64,000 nucleotides of DNA. Source: Microvirga arsenatis (lineage in GTDB: Bacteria > Pseudomonadota > Alphaproteobacteria > Rhizobiales > Beijerinckiaceae). Positions 53,120 to 62,271 of the stretch are shown here, one piece after another. Within the stretch, counting starts at the first letter, position 1; each line of letters begins with the position of its first letter. The translations under genes and the position numbers were made by a program. The notes under the pieces were generated by a model. That model did no database searches and was not told where the DNA came from. It was given only the letters and a program-made list of their open reading frames with translations. Where the stretch lies: assembly GCF_009910705.1 (NCBI RefSeq), contig NZ_JAAAXJ010000010.1:62001-126000 (forward strand), in the 5' to 3' direction.

Positions 53120-54292
53120 TCAGGCGGTCTTCGCGAACAGCTCGCGGCCGATCAGCATGCGGCGGATCTCGCTGGTGCCGGCGCCGATCTCGTAGAGCTT
53201 GGCGTCGCGCAGCAGGCGGCCCGTCGGGTAGTCGTTGATGTAGCCGTTGCCGCCGAGCAACTGGATCGCGTCGAGGGCCATCCGCGTGGCGTTCTCGGCC
53301 GCGTAGAGGATGGCGCCGGCGGCGTCCTCACGGGTGGTCTCGCCCCGGTCGCAGGCCTTGGCGACCGCGTAGACATAGGCCTTGGAGGCGTTCATCGTCA
53401 CGTACATGTCGGCGATCTTGCCCTGCACGAGCTGGAACTCGCCGATGGCCTGGCCGAACTGCTTGCGCTCGTGGATGTAGGGCAGCACCACGTCCATGCA
53501 GGCCTGCATGATGCCGGTGGAGCCCGCCGCCAACACCGCGCGCTCGTAGTCGAGGCCGGACATGAGCACGTTCACGCCCCTGCCGACCTGGCCCAGCACG
53601 TTCTCCTCCGGCACCTCGCAATCCTCGAACACCAGCTCGCAGGTGTCGGAGCCGCGCATGCCGAGCTTGTCGAGCTTCTGGTGGGTGGAGAAGCCCTTGA
53701 AGCCCTTTTCGATGATGAAGGCGGTGATGCCGCGGGGGCCCGCCTCCGGATCGGTCTTGGCATAGACCACGAGGGTCTCGGCGATGGGGCCGTTGGTGAT
53801 CCACATCTTGTTGCCGTTGAGCACGTAGCGGTCTCCGCGCTTCTCGGCGCGGGTGCGCATGGAGACGACGTCGGAGCCGGAGCCCGGCTCGGACATGGCG
53901 AGCGCGCCCACATGCTCGCCCGAGATCAGCTTCGGCAGGTAGCGGCGCTTCTGGTCCTCATTGCCGTTGCGGCGGATCTGGTTCACGCAGAGGTTGGAAT
54001 GGGCGCCGTAGGACAGGCCCACCGAGGCGGAGGCGCGGGAGATCTCCTCCATGGCGATGACGTGCTCGAGATAGCCGAGGCCCGCTCCGCCATACTCCTC
54101 CTCGACCGTGATGCCGTGCAGGCCGAGCTCGCCCATCTGGGGCCAGAGATCGCGCGGGAACTGGTTGGTGCGGTCGATCTCGTCGGCGCGCGGCGCGATC
54201 TTCTCCTGCGCGAAATTCTGGACGGTCTCGCGGATCGCATCGGCGGTTTCGCCGAGATCGAAGTTGAAGCCTTTGGCGGCATTCGGCAGCAT
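53120..54292 (-). CDS. ivd: Isovaleryl-CoA dehydrogenase
   Basis: A 390-residue FAD-dependent acyl-CoA dehydrogenase of leucine breakdown. The [13 protein letters not shown] and [11 protein letters not shown] motifs bind FAD. The catalytic base is E250 in [12 protein letters not shown], the position typical of IVD rather than of straight-chain enzymes, whose base lies near the C-terminus. [37 protein letters not shown] is the family end. ATG 54292 follows GGGGAGG; the open frame upstream is not homologous. The next enzyme of the pathway, MCC, is only partly present (mccB at 58814). Confidence 0.94.
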   Translation of the reverse strand: MLPNAAKGFNFDLGETADAIRETVQNFAQEKIAPRADEIDRTNQFPRDLWPQMGELGLHGITVEEEYGGAGLGYLEHVIAMEEISRASASVGLSYGAHSNLCVNQIRRNGNEDQKRRYLPKLISGEHVGALAMSEPGSGSDVVSMRTRAEKRGDRYVLNGNKMWITNGPIAETLVVYAKTDPEAGPRGITAFIIEKGFKGFSTHQKLDKLGMRGSDTCELVFEDCEVPEENVLGQVGRGVNVLMSGLDYERAVLAAGSTGIMQACMDVVLPYIHERKQFGQAIGEFQLVQGKIADMYVTMNASKAYVYAVAKACDRGETTREDAAGAILYAAENATRMALDAIQLLGGNGYINDYPTGRLLRDAKLYEIGAGTSEIRRMLIGRELFAKTA

Positions 54293-54455
54293 GGTGTCCT
54301 CCCCGTTCCAGCCGTGACCCCGAAGGGTACGCGATGGGTTGCTTTTGTCGCGGGCCATTTTGGTCAGCAATGCTGCCCTTATCAAGGCCGAGGCTGCAAG
54401 AAAAGTGAGGCGGCGTCGGCGCTCGACCTGCCATTGGTCGAAACCGACAAAGAAA

Positions 54456-54484
54456 GGGCTCCCGCACGGATCCGTGGGGAGCCC
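54456..54484 (-). terminator. Intrinsic terminator of the lysozyme gene
   Basis: Minus-strand stem GGGCTCCC/GGGAGCCC, extended by an inner CACGGATCCGTG palindrome, is followed by TTTCTTTG. It lies 24 nt after the GH25 lysozyme stop codon. Confidence 0.8.
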
Positions 54485-54508
54485 AACATATCCAGACTGG
54501 CCCGAAGC

Positions 54509-55411
54509 CTACTCGTCGATGCTCGCGGTCTGCACCGCGTCCATGTCGCGGCAGATGCCCTGGGCCTTGAGGCGGCTGTGGTCGCGCGGGTCGCAGGCGC
54601 TGGCGACGAACATGCGCCACTGATTCTCCGTGCCGTAGAAGGCGTTGCGATCCACGTCGCCCTTCACGCCCGGAACCCGGCCGGTGGTCGTGAACTGCCA
54701 GAAAGTCCAGCGCCGATTGTTGTAGCGGTGATGCGGCTCGGCCGCCGTGCTGCGGATCCAGAACGGGTAGTCGTTGTACTCGCCCTCCAGGATCTCCTTG
54801 TGGAAGGTGATGTCGGTATAGATGATCGGCCGCTTGCCGGTATGGGCCTCCATCTCGCGCAGCATGACGTCGATCATGGCGAGCGCCTGCTCGCGGGGAA
54901 CCTTCTTGGGGCAGTTCACGGACTGGCCGTTCCACTCCACGTCGAGGACCGGGGGGAGGGCGTCCGGATCCGGCGGGACGTTCTTCTTGAACCAGGCCGC
55001 CTGCTCGTGGGCCGGGCGGCACCAGTAGACGAAGTGGTAGGCGCCGCGCGGAACGCCCGCTCTCCTGGCGGCCTGCCAGTTCTCGTGGAACTTGCTGTCG
55101 ATGTGATCGCCGCCCTCGGTGGCCTTGATGAAGGCGAACTTGGTGCCCGCGCGGCGCAGGGACGCCCAGTCCACGTCGCCCTGCCATTTGGAGATGTCGA
55201 CCCCGTGGATCGGCAGTCGGTGGGCCGTGGCCACGCCCTCGTGAGGCCGGGCATCGCCCTTGGTCGGGTAGCGGCTGGACGAGGAGGGGGCGATGGCGCA
55301 GGAGGCCAGGCCGAGGGCAACGGCTGCGAGGGCGCTGAACCGGGCAATCCGAACGAACGTCGTCGGGCCAGAGCTCTTGGAACGGCTGGGGGAGCGGCGG
55401 CGATTCTTCAT
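54509..55411 (-). CDS. GH25 family lysozyme, putative lipoprotein
   Basis: A 300-residue secreted muramidase. A basic N-terminus is followed by the hydrophobic segment FSALAAVALGLASC with a lipobox ending at C38. The catalytic domain has GVDISKWQG (D72), AFIKATEGG, RGAYHFVYW and the acid pair in LDVEW. GH25 enzymes cut the glycan backbone of peptidoglycan between MurNAc and GlcNAc; here it is probably anchored in the envelope and used for wall turnover. A terminator follows. Confidence 0.92.
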   Translation of the reverse strand: MKNRRRSPSRSKSSGPTTFVRIARFSALAAVALGLASCAIAPSSSSRYPTKGDARPHEGVATAHRLPIHGVDISKWQGDVDWASLRRAGTKFAFIKATEGGDHIDSKFHENWQAARRAGVPRGAYHFVYWCRPAHEQAAWFKKNVPPDPDALPPVLDVEWNGQSVNCPKKVPREQALAMIDVMLREMEAHTGKRPIIYTDITFHKEILEGEYNDYPFWIRSTAAEPHHRYNNRRWTFWQFTTTGRVPGVKGDVDRNAFYGTENQWRMFVASACDPRDHSRLKAQGICRDMDAVQTASIDE

Positions 55412-55500
55412 CGGTTCAACTGTAGTTTACGCAGGACTGGACAGCATCAGGGATGCCTGAAGAGCGTTAACAGGCCCTTACGGGACGATGCGAAACAACC

Positions 55501-56925
55501 TTACAGGTTAAACCAGGCCGTTGCGATCCCTAAAAAGGCGAAGAAGCCGACGATATCCGTGATGCTGGTGACGAAGGGACCCGAAGACACTGCCGGGTCC
55601 ACGCCCATCCGGTTGAGGGCCAGGGGCACGAAGATGCCTCCCAAGGCCGCAAAGAACAGAACCGTGATGAGGGCGAGGCCGATGACGAGGCCGATCTCCG
55701 CGGACTGGAACCAGAAGCCTGCCAGCATGCCCATGATCAGGGCGAAGACGATGCCATTGAGCAGGCCGACCGCGGCCTCGCGGCGGATGATGCGCCAGGC
55801 GTTTGAGCGTCCGAGCTCGCGGGTGGCGAGCGCCCGTACGGCCACCGTCATGGTCTGGGTGCCGGCATTGCCTCCCATGGACGCGACGATGGGCATGAGG
55901 ATCGCCAGCGCCACCATGCGCTCGAGGGAGTCCTCGAAGAGCCGGATCACGCTCGCGGCGAGGAAGGCCGTGCACATGTTGGCGAAGAGCCAGGGGAATC
56001 GGCTCCGTTGGGTGTAGAAGACCGTGTCCGACAGCTCCTCGTCCGATTTCACGCCGCCGAGCTGCTTGATGTCGGCGTCCGCCTCCTCCTCCAGCACGTC
56101 CACGATGTCATCGACGAGAATGGTGCCGACGAGGCGCCCGCCCTCGTCCACGACGGCGGCGGAGACGAGGTTGTAGCGCTCGAAGAGGCGGGCCACCTCT
56201 TCCTGGTGCTGGGTCGCTTCCACCCGGTCCGGCTCGTCGTTCATGATCTCCTGGATCGTGACCGGGCGCTTGGAGCGCAGGAGCTTGTCCAGGGGAACGG
56301 ATCCCAGGAGATGGGCCGCCGGATCGATGACGAAGATCTCGTAGAAGGTCTCCGGCAGGTCCTCGGTCTCGCGCATGAAGTCGATCGTCTGCCCCACCGT
56401 CCAGAACGGGGGCACCGCGATGAACTCGGTCTGCATGCGCCGGCCGGCGCTGTCCTCGGGATAGTCGAGGGAGCGCTGCAGCGCCACGCGCTCGACGGGA
56501 GGAAGCTGGTCGAGAACCTCGGCCTTTTCCTCCTCCGGCAGGCTCTCGAGAATGGTGATCGCATCGTCCGAATCGAGCTCGCGCACACCCTCCGCGACGG
56601 TGGCGGTCTCGAGTTCCTCAAGGATCTCCTCGCGAACCGCCTCGTCCACCTCGGTCAGCGCAGCGAAGTCGAAGGAGGAGCCGAGGAGCTCGATCAGCCG
56701 GTGGCGATGCTCCGGCTCAAGCGCCTCGAGGAGGTCGCCGAGCTCGGATTCGTGAAAATCCTCGACGAGCTGCTGCAGGCGTTCGGCCTCGGATGCCTCG
56801 ATGGCATCGGCGACGGCGGCGAGGAATTCCGGATTGAGCTCGCCTTCCTCGTCCCGGAATGCCAGGACTGCGGGTTCGGGCCCATCGGGCTTCGGAAGCG
56901 GCGTCTTGTCTTCGACTTCCAGCAT
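55501..56925 (-). CDS. mgtE: Magnesium transporter MgtE
   Basis: A 474-residue magnesium channel. The N-terminal helical domain (about 1-140) leads to a pair of CBS domains (about 145-270) and then five membrane segments (PWLFANMCTAFLAASVIRLF onward). GGNAGTQTMTVAVRALATRELG is the pore signature. Magnesium-dependent gating comes from the acidic N and CBS domains. ATG 56925 (MLEVEDKTPL) has GAGGACGG upstream; TTG 56973 is unlikely. No M-box riboswitch was seen. Confidence 0.95.
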   Translation of the reverse strand: MLEVEDKTPLPKPDGPEPAVLAFRDEEGELNPEFLAAVADAIEASEAERLQQLVEDFHESELGDLLEALEPEHRHRLIELLGSSFDFAALTEVDEAVREEILEELETATVAEGVRELDSDDAITILESLPEEEKAEVLDQLPPVERVALQRSLDYPEDSAGRRMQTEFIAVPPFWTVGQTIDFMRETEDLPETFYEIFVIDPAAHLLGSVPLDKLLRSKRPVTIQEIMNDEPDRVEATQHQEEVARLFERYNLVSAAVVDEGGRLVGTILVDDIVDVLEEEADADIKQLGGVKSDEELSDTVFYTQRSRFPWLFANMCTAFLAASVIRLFEDSLERMVALAILMPIVASMGGNAGTQTMTVAVRALATRELGRSNAWRIIRREAAVGLLNGIVFALIMGMLAGFWFQSAEIGLVIGLALITVLFFAALGGIFVPLALNRMGVDPAVSSGPFVTSITDIVGFFAFLGIATAWFNL

Positions 56926-57093
56926 GGGCCGTCCTCGGAAGGTAGGTTGCGGGCCTTTTAGGTGCGTCGGCAAGCCTGCGCAATGCGCCCGAAAGGCTTT
57001 CTCGAAGAATCGGTTATCGGCCGCTCCTGCCAGGCCGATTCAGGAACTTGAGGCCGTGATTCAAGTCGCCTGCCGGCCGGGCAGATATGGCCA

Positions 57094-57121
57094 ACAAAAA
57101 AGGCCCCGGAAAGGGGGCCTT
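57094..57121. terminator. Bidirectional terminator downstream of tRNA-Leu
   Basis: AAGGCCCC and GGGGCCTT pair around GGAAAG. On the minus strand it is followed by TTTTTTTG, which ends the tRNA-Leu transcript; the plus side has TTCTTG. Confidence 0.85.
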
Positions 57122-57151
57122 CTTGAAATGCCCGTGGGCATTCTGGTGAGT

Positions 57152-57236
57152 TGGTGCGGCCAAGAGGACTCGAACCTCCACGGGTCTCCCCACTAGCACC
57201 TCAAGCTAGCGCGTCTACCAATTCCGCCATGGCCGC
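57152..57236 (-). tRNA. tRNA-Leu (anticodon GAG)
   Basis: The acceptor stem is GCGGCCA/TGGCCGC, with A as the discriminator base and an encoded CCA end. The anticodon stem CTAGC/GCTAG holds the loop TTGAGGT, so the anticodon is GAG and it reads CUC and CUU. The T-loop is TTCGAGT and the long variable arm is typical of class II tRNAs. It is 85 nt long including CCA. A terminator follows on the same strand. Confidence 0.95.
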
Positions 57237-57491
57237 GGAACTCGTCGTCAGGACAGGTTTTCCTGAAGCGATGGCGGCTCTAGCAGATCGATGGGGGGGC
57301 TGCAAGCCCATCCTTGGCTCTTGCGGCAATTGAGCTGGGCGAATGCCTCCCCGACAGAGCCGGCATAGGCGGTAAGCCCCTATGGCGACTATATCAGCCT
57401 GGGTTGCCTGGCACGGGCGCAGTTGACCCGCCTTCCCGTGAAAGGGCAGAGCATTCCTTCCCTGACATCCTGCTCGACCGAAGGTGAATTG

Positions 57492-58226
57492 GTGTCGAAC
57501 CCGCGAGACAGCTTGACCGCCCGATTTCATGCCGAGCCCGGTTACGGACCCGTGGACTGGGCCATCACGGACGGCCTCGTCGGCTACGAGGAGGCGGTCG
57601 CCTTCATGGAGGCCCGAGCCGAGGCAATCGCGGCGGGCCAGGCCCGCGAGATGGTGTGGCTCCTGGAGCATCCGCCGCTCTACACGGCCGGCACCTCAGC
57701 CAATGCCGCCGATCTGGTCGATCCCGATCGCTTTCCGGTGCATCAGACGGGGCGGGGAGGGCAATACACCTATCATGGGCCGGGCCAGCGGGTGGCCTAT
57801 GTGATGCTCGACCTCAGGCGCCGCACCCCGGATCTTCGCCGCTACGTGGCGGCCCTGGAGGCCTGGATCATCGCGACCCTGGATGCCTTCAACATCCGCG
57901 GCGAGCGGCGGGAGGACCGGGTAGGCGTGTGGGTGCGCCGCCCGGACAAGGGCGAGACCGCGGAGGACAAGATCGCCGCCATCGGGATCCGCGTCCGCCG
58001 TTGGGTCACGTTCCACGGCATCAGCCTGAACGTGGAACCGGACCTGACCCATTTTTCCGGGATCGTGCCCTGCGGCGTCACCCAGCATGGGGTCACGAGC
58101 CTTGTCGATCTCGGCATTCCGGTCACGATGCCGGAAGTCGATGCGGTCATGCGCCGGGCCTTCGAGGGCATCTTCGGGCCGACCCTGCAGGTTGGGACAC
58201 CGTTGCTCCCGGGCCACGGCGCTTAG
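57492..58226 (+). CDS. lipB: Octanoyl-[acyl-carrier-protein] transferase (lipoate biosynthesis)
   Basis: A 244-residue enzyme moving octanoate from ACP to lipoyl domains. The motif [16 protein letters not shown] binds the acyl chain. The catalytic pair is K160 (KIAAIGIRV) and C194 ([11 protein letters not shown]), equal to K135 and C169 in E. coli. GTG 57492, 5 nt after GAAGGTGA, gives a normal length; a longer in-frame start at 57423 is unlikely. LipA is not in this window. Confidence 0.95.
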   Translation: MSNPRDSLTARFHAEPGYGPVDWAITDGLVGYEEAVAFMEARAEAIAAGQAREMVWLLEHPPLYTAGTSANAADLVDPDRFPVHQTGRGGQYTYHGPGQRVAYVMLDLRRRTPDLRRYVAALEAWIIATLDAFNIRGERREDRVGVWVRRPDKGETAEDKIAAIGIRVRRWVTFHGISLNVEPDLTHFSGIVPCGVTQHGVTSLVDLGIPVTMPEVDAVMRRAFEGIFGPTLQVGTPLLPGHGA

Positions 58227-58316
58227 GATTTTGCCGTCCGATACGGCAAGGCTTCTCCCCAACCCCGGTTCATGCTCTAAGCTGGCGGAAACGGCTGACC
58301 ATCTGGCGGACCATCC

Positions 58317-58694
58317 ATGCAACGTGCTCTTCTTGCCTCCCTCGTGGCCCTGGCCGCATCGGCCTGCGCCTATCGCCCCGACCCGACGGAACTCGTGAAG
58401 ATCGTCGATTCGCCGGCCGATGTGCGCGTCTGCACGCGTCTCGGGGAGGTGAGCCCGGTCACGCCGACCACGCCCGGAACCCACACGCAGGTCAATATCG
58501 GCTTCGGCGTGACCCTCGGCCGGTCCACCTTCGGACGCGCCACCGACGATATGCTGCAGGCGACCGTCGCCCTCGGCGGCACGCACCTCTATCTCCAGAA
58601 AGTGTCGGAGGACTGGTCGCTGGTGCGCGGCATCGCGTATCGCTGCGGGTCGGGCACCGTGCGGCAGGAAACCGTGATCCGGGCCAAAGGCTGA
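58317..58694 (+). CDS. Putative lipoprotein, DUF4156-like
   Basis: A 125-residue protein with a short signal peptide and lipobox (LAASAC, C17). The mature part has VRVCTRLGEVSP, a second conserved-looking LQATVALGGTHLYLQK, and a C-terminal cysteine (AYRCGSG). The arrangement of C, L-G-x-V and the G-T/N motif recalls the DUF4156 family, but this is a weak match. It lies 119 nt before mccB. Confidence 0.7.
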   Translation: MQRALLASLVALAASACAYRPDPTELVKIVDSPADVRVCTRLGEVSPVTPTTPGTHTQVNIGFGVTLGRSTFGRATDDMLQATVALGGTHLYLQKVSEDWSLVRGIAYRCGSGTVRQETVIRAKG

Positions 58695-58813
58695 AGACCT
58701 CGCGCACCAAAAGCCAGTTGCGCAGTCTGCCCTGTTCTAGGTACTGAGCGTCAACGCCCTCCGGCTTCAGACCGAGAAGGAGCGAGGGCCCAAGAACCAG
58801 GGAGACCGACGCC

Positions 58814-60421
58814 GTGCCCGTCATCGCCACCTCTGCCGACCTGACCTCAGATACCGCGCGGGCGAACCGTGCCGCCTGGGCCGAACTCGCCCAGGACCTT
58901 CAGGCCAAGCGGCAGGCCGTGGCGGAGGGAGGGCCGGCCAAGGCGCGCGAGCGGCACCTCGCCCGCGGCAAGCTCCTGCCGCGCGAGCGCGTGATGCGCC
59001 TGCTCGACCCGGGTGCGCCGTTCCTGGAGCTTGGCGCTCTAGCCGCCCACGGCATGTACGAGGATGCGATCCACGGCGCCGGCATCATCACCGGCATCGG
59101 CCGGGTCGAAGGCCGCGAGGTCATGATCGTCTGCAACGATTCGACCATCAAGGGCGGCACCTATTACCCGATGACGGTCAAGAAGCACCTGCGCGCCCAG
59201 GAAGTGGCGCGCGAGAACCGTCTGCCCTGCATCTACCTCGTCGATTCCGGCGGCGCGAACCTTCCGCACCAGACCGAGGTTTTTCCCGACCGGGACCATT
59301 TCGGCCGCATCTTCTACAACCAGGCGACCCTGTCCTCGCTCGGCATTCCGCAGATCGCCTGCGTCATGGGCTCGTGCACCGCGGGCGGCGCCTATGTGCC
59401 GGCCATGTCCGACGAGACGGTCATCGTGCGCCGCCAGGGCACGATCTTCCTCGGCGGACCGCCCCTGGTGAAGGCGGCCACCGGCGAGGTGGTCTCGGCG
59501 GAGGACCTCGGCGGCGCCGACGTGCATGCCCGGCAATCCGGCGTGGCGGACCATTACGCCACCGACGACGTCCACGCGCTCGCCATCGTGCGGCGCATCG
59601 TCGGCACGCTGAACACCCGGAAGCACATCGACATCGACATCGCCGATCCGGTGGAGCCGAAATATGCCATCGACGACCTCGATGCGATCGTGCCCACCGA
59701 CCTGAAGAAGCAGTACGACATCCGCGAGGTGATCGCCCGCCTCGTGGACGGCTCCGAATTCGACGAGTTCAAGCGCCTCTACGGCACGACACTGGTGACG
59801 GGTTTCGCCCGGATCTGGGGCATTCCCGTCGGCATCGTCGCCAACAACGGCATCCTGTTCTCGGAGAGCGCGCAGAAGGGCGCGCATTTCATCGAGCTGT
59901 GCTGCCAGCGGCGCATTCCGCTCCTGTTCCTCCAGAACATCTCCGGCTTCATGGTCGGCCGCCAGTACGAGGCGGGCGGCATCGCCAAGGACGGCGCGAA
60001 GCTCGTCACGGCGGTGGCCTGCGCCCAGGTGCCGAAGGTCACGCTGCTGGTCGGCGGCTCCTTCGGCGCCGGCAACTACGGCATGTGCGGCCGCGCCTAT
60101 TCCCCGCGCTTCCTGTTCACCTGGCCGAATTCCCGCATCTCGGTGATGGGCGGCGAGCAGGCTGCGAGCGTGCTGGCCACCGTGCGCCGCGACAACATCG
60201 AGGCCGAGGGCAAGAGCTGGAGCGCGGAGGACGAGGAGGCCTTCAAGGCCCCCATCCGGGACAAGTACGAGCAGGAGGGCTCGCCCTACTACGCCACGGC
60301 GCGCCTGTGGGACGACGGCATCATCCTGCCCTCGGAAACCCGCCGCGTGCTGGCGCTCGCTTTCTCGGCGGCCCTGAACGCGCCGATCCCGGAGACGAAG
60401 TTCGGCGTGTTCCGGATGTAG
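58814..60421 (+). CDS. mccB: Methylcrotonoyl-CoA carboxylase beta subunit
   Basis: A 535-residue carboxyltransferase of leucine catabolism. The MCC-type features include [62 protein letters not shown] and [37 protein letters not shown]. It differs clearly from PccB in these. The start is GTG 58814 with AGGGAGA upstream. The biotin subunit MccA is not next to it nor elsewhere in this window, and the IVD gene is 4.5 kb upstream on the other strand. Confidence 0.95.
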   Translation: MPVIATSADLTSDTARANRAAWAELAQDLQAKRQAVAEGGPAKARERHLARGKLLPRERVMRLLDPGAPFLELGALAAHGMYEDAIHGAGIITGIGRVEGREVMIVCNDSTIKGGTYYPMTVKKHLRAQEVARENRLPCIYLVDSGGANLPHQTEVFPDRDHFGRIFYNQATLSSLGIPQIACVMGSCTAGGAYVPAMSDETVIVRRQGTIFLGGPPLVKAATGEVVSAEDLGGADVHARQSGVADHYATDDVHALAIVRRIVGTLNTRKHIDIDIADPVEPKYAIDDLDAIVPTDLKKQYDIREVIARLVDGSEFDEFKRLYGTTLVTGFARIWGIPVGIVANNGILFSESAQKGAHFIELCCQRRIPLLFLQNISGFMVGRQYEAGGIAKDGAKLVTAVACAQVPKVTLLVGGSFGAGNYGMCGRAYSPRFLFTWPNSRISVMGGEQAASVLATVRRDNIEAEGKSWSAEDEEAFKAPIRDKYEQEGSPYYATARLWDDGIILPSETRRVLALAFSAALNAPIPETKFGVFRM

Positions 60422-60436
60422 AGCCGGGCGCCGTCG

Positions 60437-60847
60437 CTACGGCGTCGGCTTCCTCCGGGAAGGCTTGCCGCCGGCGCCGGCCTTTTGTCGCTCCAGGTTC
60501 TCGCTCTGCGCCCGAAGGGCCTCGGCCTCGGCGAGCGCCCTCTCAAGCTCCTCCTCGATCCTGTGATCCTTCTCATCCTCGATCCGGGCCTGCTCTTCCT
60601 CCATGGCGCTGATCGCAAAGCCGGAAAGGCCGGTCGGATCGAAGCTGGCAGCCTGGTTGGCGACTGCCGATGTCAGACGATGCCGCGCCCGGGTCTGATG
60701 GGAATCCTCGATGGCCGCCAGAAGCCCCGAGCCGACCGGGGCGGGATCGCCCGTGGGTGTTGCGGGAGCCGCTGTCTGATTGCACGCACTCATGATGGGG
60801 AGCAGGGCGGATACGAGGCCGATGAGAACGATGCGGTGAGGCAGCAT
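60437..60847 (-). CDS. Putative lipoprotein, paralogue 2 of a tandem pair
   Basis: A 136-residue protein with signal MLPHRIVLIGLVSALLPIMSAC and lipobox C22. It shares CNQTAAP directly after the signal with the next gene. The middle part (FDPTGLSGFAISAM) is matched by LDPTRVGGMASSQI in its neighbour. The C-terminal half is a charged coiled coil (EEEQARIEDEKDHRIEEELE). It lies 66 nt downstream of the paralogue on the same strand. Confidence 0.65.
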   Translation of the reverse strand: MLPHRIVLIGLVSALLPIMSACNQTAAPATPTGDPAPVGSGLLAAIEDSHQTRARHRLTSAVANQAASFDPTGLSGFAISAMEEEQARIEDEKDHRIEEELERALAEAEALRAQSENLERQKAGAGGKPSRRKPTP

Positions 60848-60913
60848 GGCTGGGTCCAGGGGAGAGTGAGCAGCGTTCGAAAGGGTGGTAGGCAGCATCG
60901 ACACCGGTGGGGT

Positions 60914-61294
60914 TCAGGGCTTCGGCCGCTGTTGAGCGGCCTGCTGCCGCTCGAACGCTTCGTGCTGGACCTTCAGGCGCTCGGCTTCCTTCGCGATCTT
61001 CTGAACCTCCTCGAGCATCTTGAGGTTTTTTTCGTTCGCGACGTTCATTTGGTGGTTGACGATCTGGCTGGACGCCATTCCACCGACTCTCGTCGGGTCC
61101 AGGCCGCCCACATGGCCGGCCATGGCCACTCCCAGCATCGCGCTCGCATTGGCGGCCTGCGCATCCTGGATCGCCGCTATTGCGCTTGCCCCCACCTGCC
61201 CGGAATCCGGAGGAGCCGCCGTCTGGTTGCAGGCGGCGAGGAGGGGGAGGGTGGTCAGGGCGAGAACGGATGAGGAAAGGCGCAAGAATGCCAT
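60914..61294 (-). CDS. Putative lipoprotein, paralogue 1 of a tandem pair
   Basis: A 126-residue protein. Signal MAFLRLSSSVLALTTLPLLAAC gives the lipidated C22, followed by NQTAAP. ALDPTRV-like and coiled-coil parts match the next gene. The C-terminal helix NEKNLKMLEEVQKIAKEAERL suggests oligomerisation. ATG 61294 follows GGAG with a 7-nt spacer; ATG 61318 is further upstream but would give a poor signal. The function is unknown. Confidence 0.65.
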   Translation of the reverse strand: MAFLRLSSSVLALTTLPLLAACNQTAAPPDSGQVGASAIAAIQDAQAANASAMLGVAMAGHVGGLDPTRVGGMASSQIVNHQMNVANEKNLKMLEEVQKIAKEAERLKVQHEAFERQQAAQQRPKP

Positions 61295-61367
61295 TGGCAG
61301 GCTCCGTGAAAGCGCCATTTACCATGGGACCTGTCCGGCGGGGCCTCTCTGAACGGAGGGGATGGCC

Positions 61368-62207
61368 ATGAAGGCTGGTTTCGATCCCGAGACGTCACGG
61401 CAGGCGCGGGCCTCCTATGCCTCGCGCATCCTGCGGCTCGCGGGCATTGATGATCCCCGCATCGAAGAGGCCTTCGCCAGCGTCCCGCGCGAAGCTTTCC
61501 TGCCCCCTCCGCCCTGGACCGTGATCAGCATGGGTGTGGGAGGCCGCACGAGCGAAATCGCCGAGATCTACGAGAACGTGCTCGTGGCCATCGCCCCGGC
61601 GAGGGGCATCAACAACGGGGAACCGGCCCTTCATGCCGCTTGGATCGCTGCGGTCGGCCCGCAGCCGGGCGAGACGGTGATCCATGTGGGAGCGGGGACA
61701 GGCTACTACACGGCCATTCTGGCGCGTCTCGTCGAACCCGGCGGCCGGGTCGAGGCTTACGAATACGAGGCCGATCTGGCATCGCTGGCAGCCGCCAACC
61801 TGGAAAGATATGCCAACGTGACGGTGCACTCAGCCTCCGCCTTCGGGCGTGTGCTGCCGAACGCTGACATCGTCTATGTCAACGCGGGCGTGGTGGCTCC
61901 GGACGTGGAGTGGCTGCGCGCCCTGAACCCCTGCGGTCGGCTGATCTTTCCGTGGCAGCCGCACAAGGGCTGGGGCCCGGCGATGCTCGTGACGCGACAG
62001 GCGAGGGGCTTCGCCGCCCGCTCGTTGATGACGGTCGGCTTCATCTCCTGCAGCGGCACGAGCGAAAGAGCTTCGGTGAGGAACCTGCCGACCGAAGCGG
62101 AGCTTGCAGCCGTGCGTTCCGTCTGGATCCGTCGGGACCGAGCACCCGATACCAGTGCGGTCGCAGTCTACGACGATGTCTGGTTCTCGTCCGAGGAGAC
62201 GGCCTGA
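61368..62207 (+). CDS. Methyltransferase, PCMT-like (protein-L-isoaspartate O-methyltransferase fold)
   Basis: A 279-residue Rossmann-fold enzyme. FASVPREAFLPPP is the family N-terminal motif, VIHVGAGTGYYTAILARLV is the SAM-binding loop (motif I), and ADIVYVNAGVVAPDVEWLRALNPCGRLIFPW covers motif II and III. The tail after residue 200 differs from classical PCMT, so the substrate may not be isoaspartate. ATG 61368 (MKAGFDPE) has AGGGG at a better distance than ATG 61362. Confidence 0.8.
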   Translation: MKAGFDPETSRQARASYASRILRLAGIDDPRIEEAFASVPREAFLPPPPWTVISMGVGGRTSEIAEIYENVLVAIAPARGINNGEPALHAAWIAAVGPQPGETVIHVGAGTGYYTAILARLVEPGGRVEAYEYEADLASLAAANLERYANVTVHSASAFGRVLPNADIVYVNAGVVAPDVEWLRALNPCGRLIFPWQPHKGWGPAMLVTRQARGFAARSLMTVGFISCSGTSERASVRNLPTEAELAAVRSVWIRRDRAPDTSAVAVYDDVWFSSEETA

Positions 62208-62271
62208 AACGGGGCATGGCCGAAATTGATCCGGCCATGTGAATGTCAGTCGCTGAACTCCAGTTCTCGGA

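Noticed and set aside
53114-56017. Long plus-strand open frame across ivd, lysozyme and mgtE
   Set aside because: Those three minus-strand genes have full catalytic motifs, while the plus frame shows only composition-biased sequence and crosses gene borders.
56926-57093. M-box magnesium riboswitch before mgtE
   Set aside because: I found none of the conserved M-box segments on the minus strand; the space is taken by ordinary sequence and the tRNA terminator.
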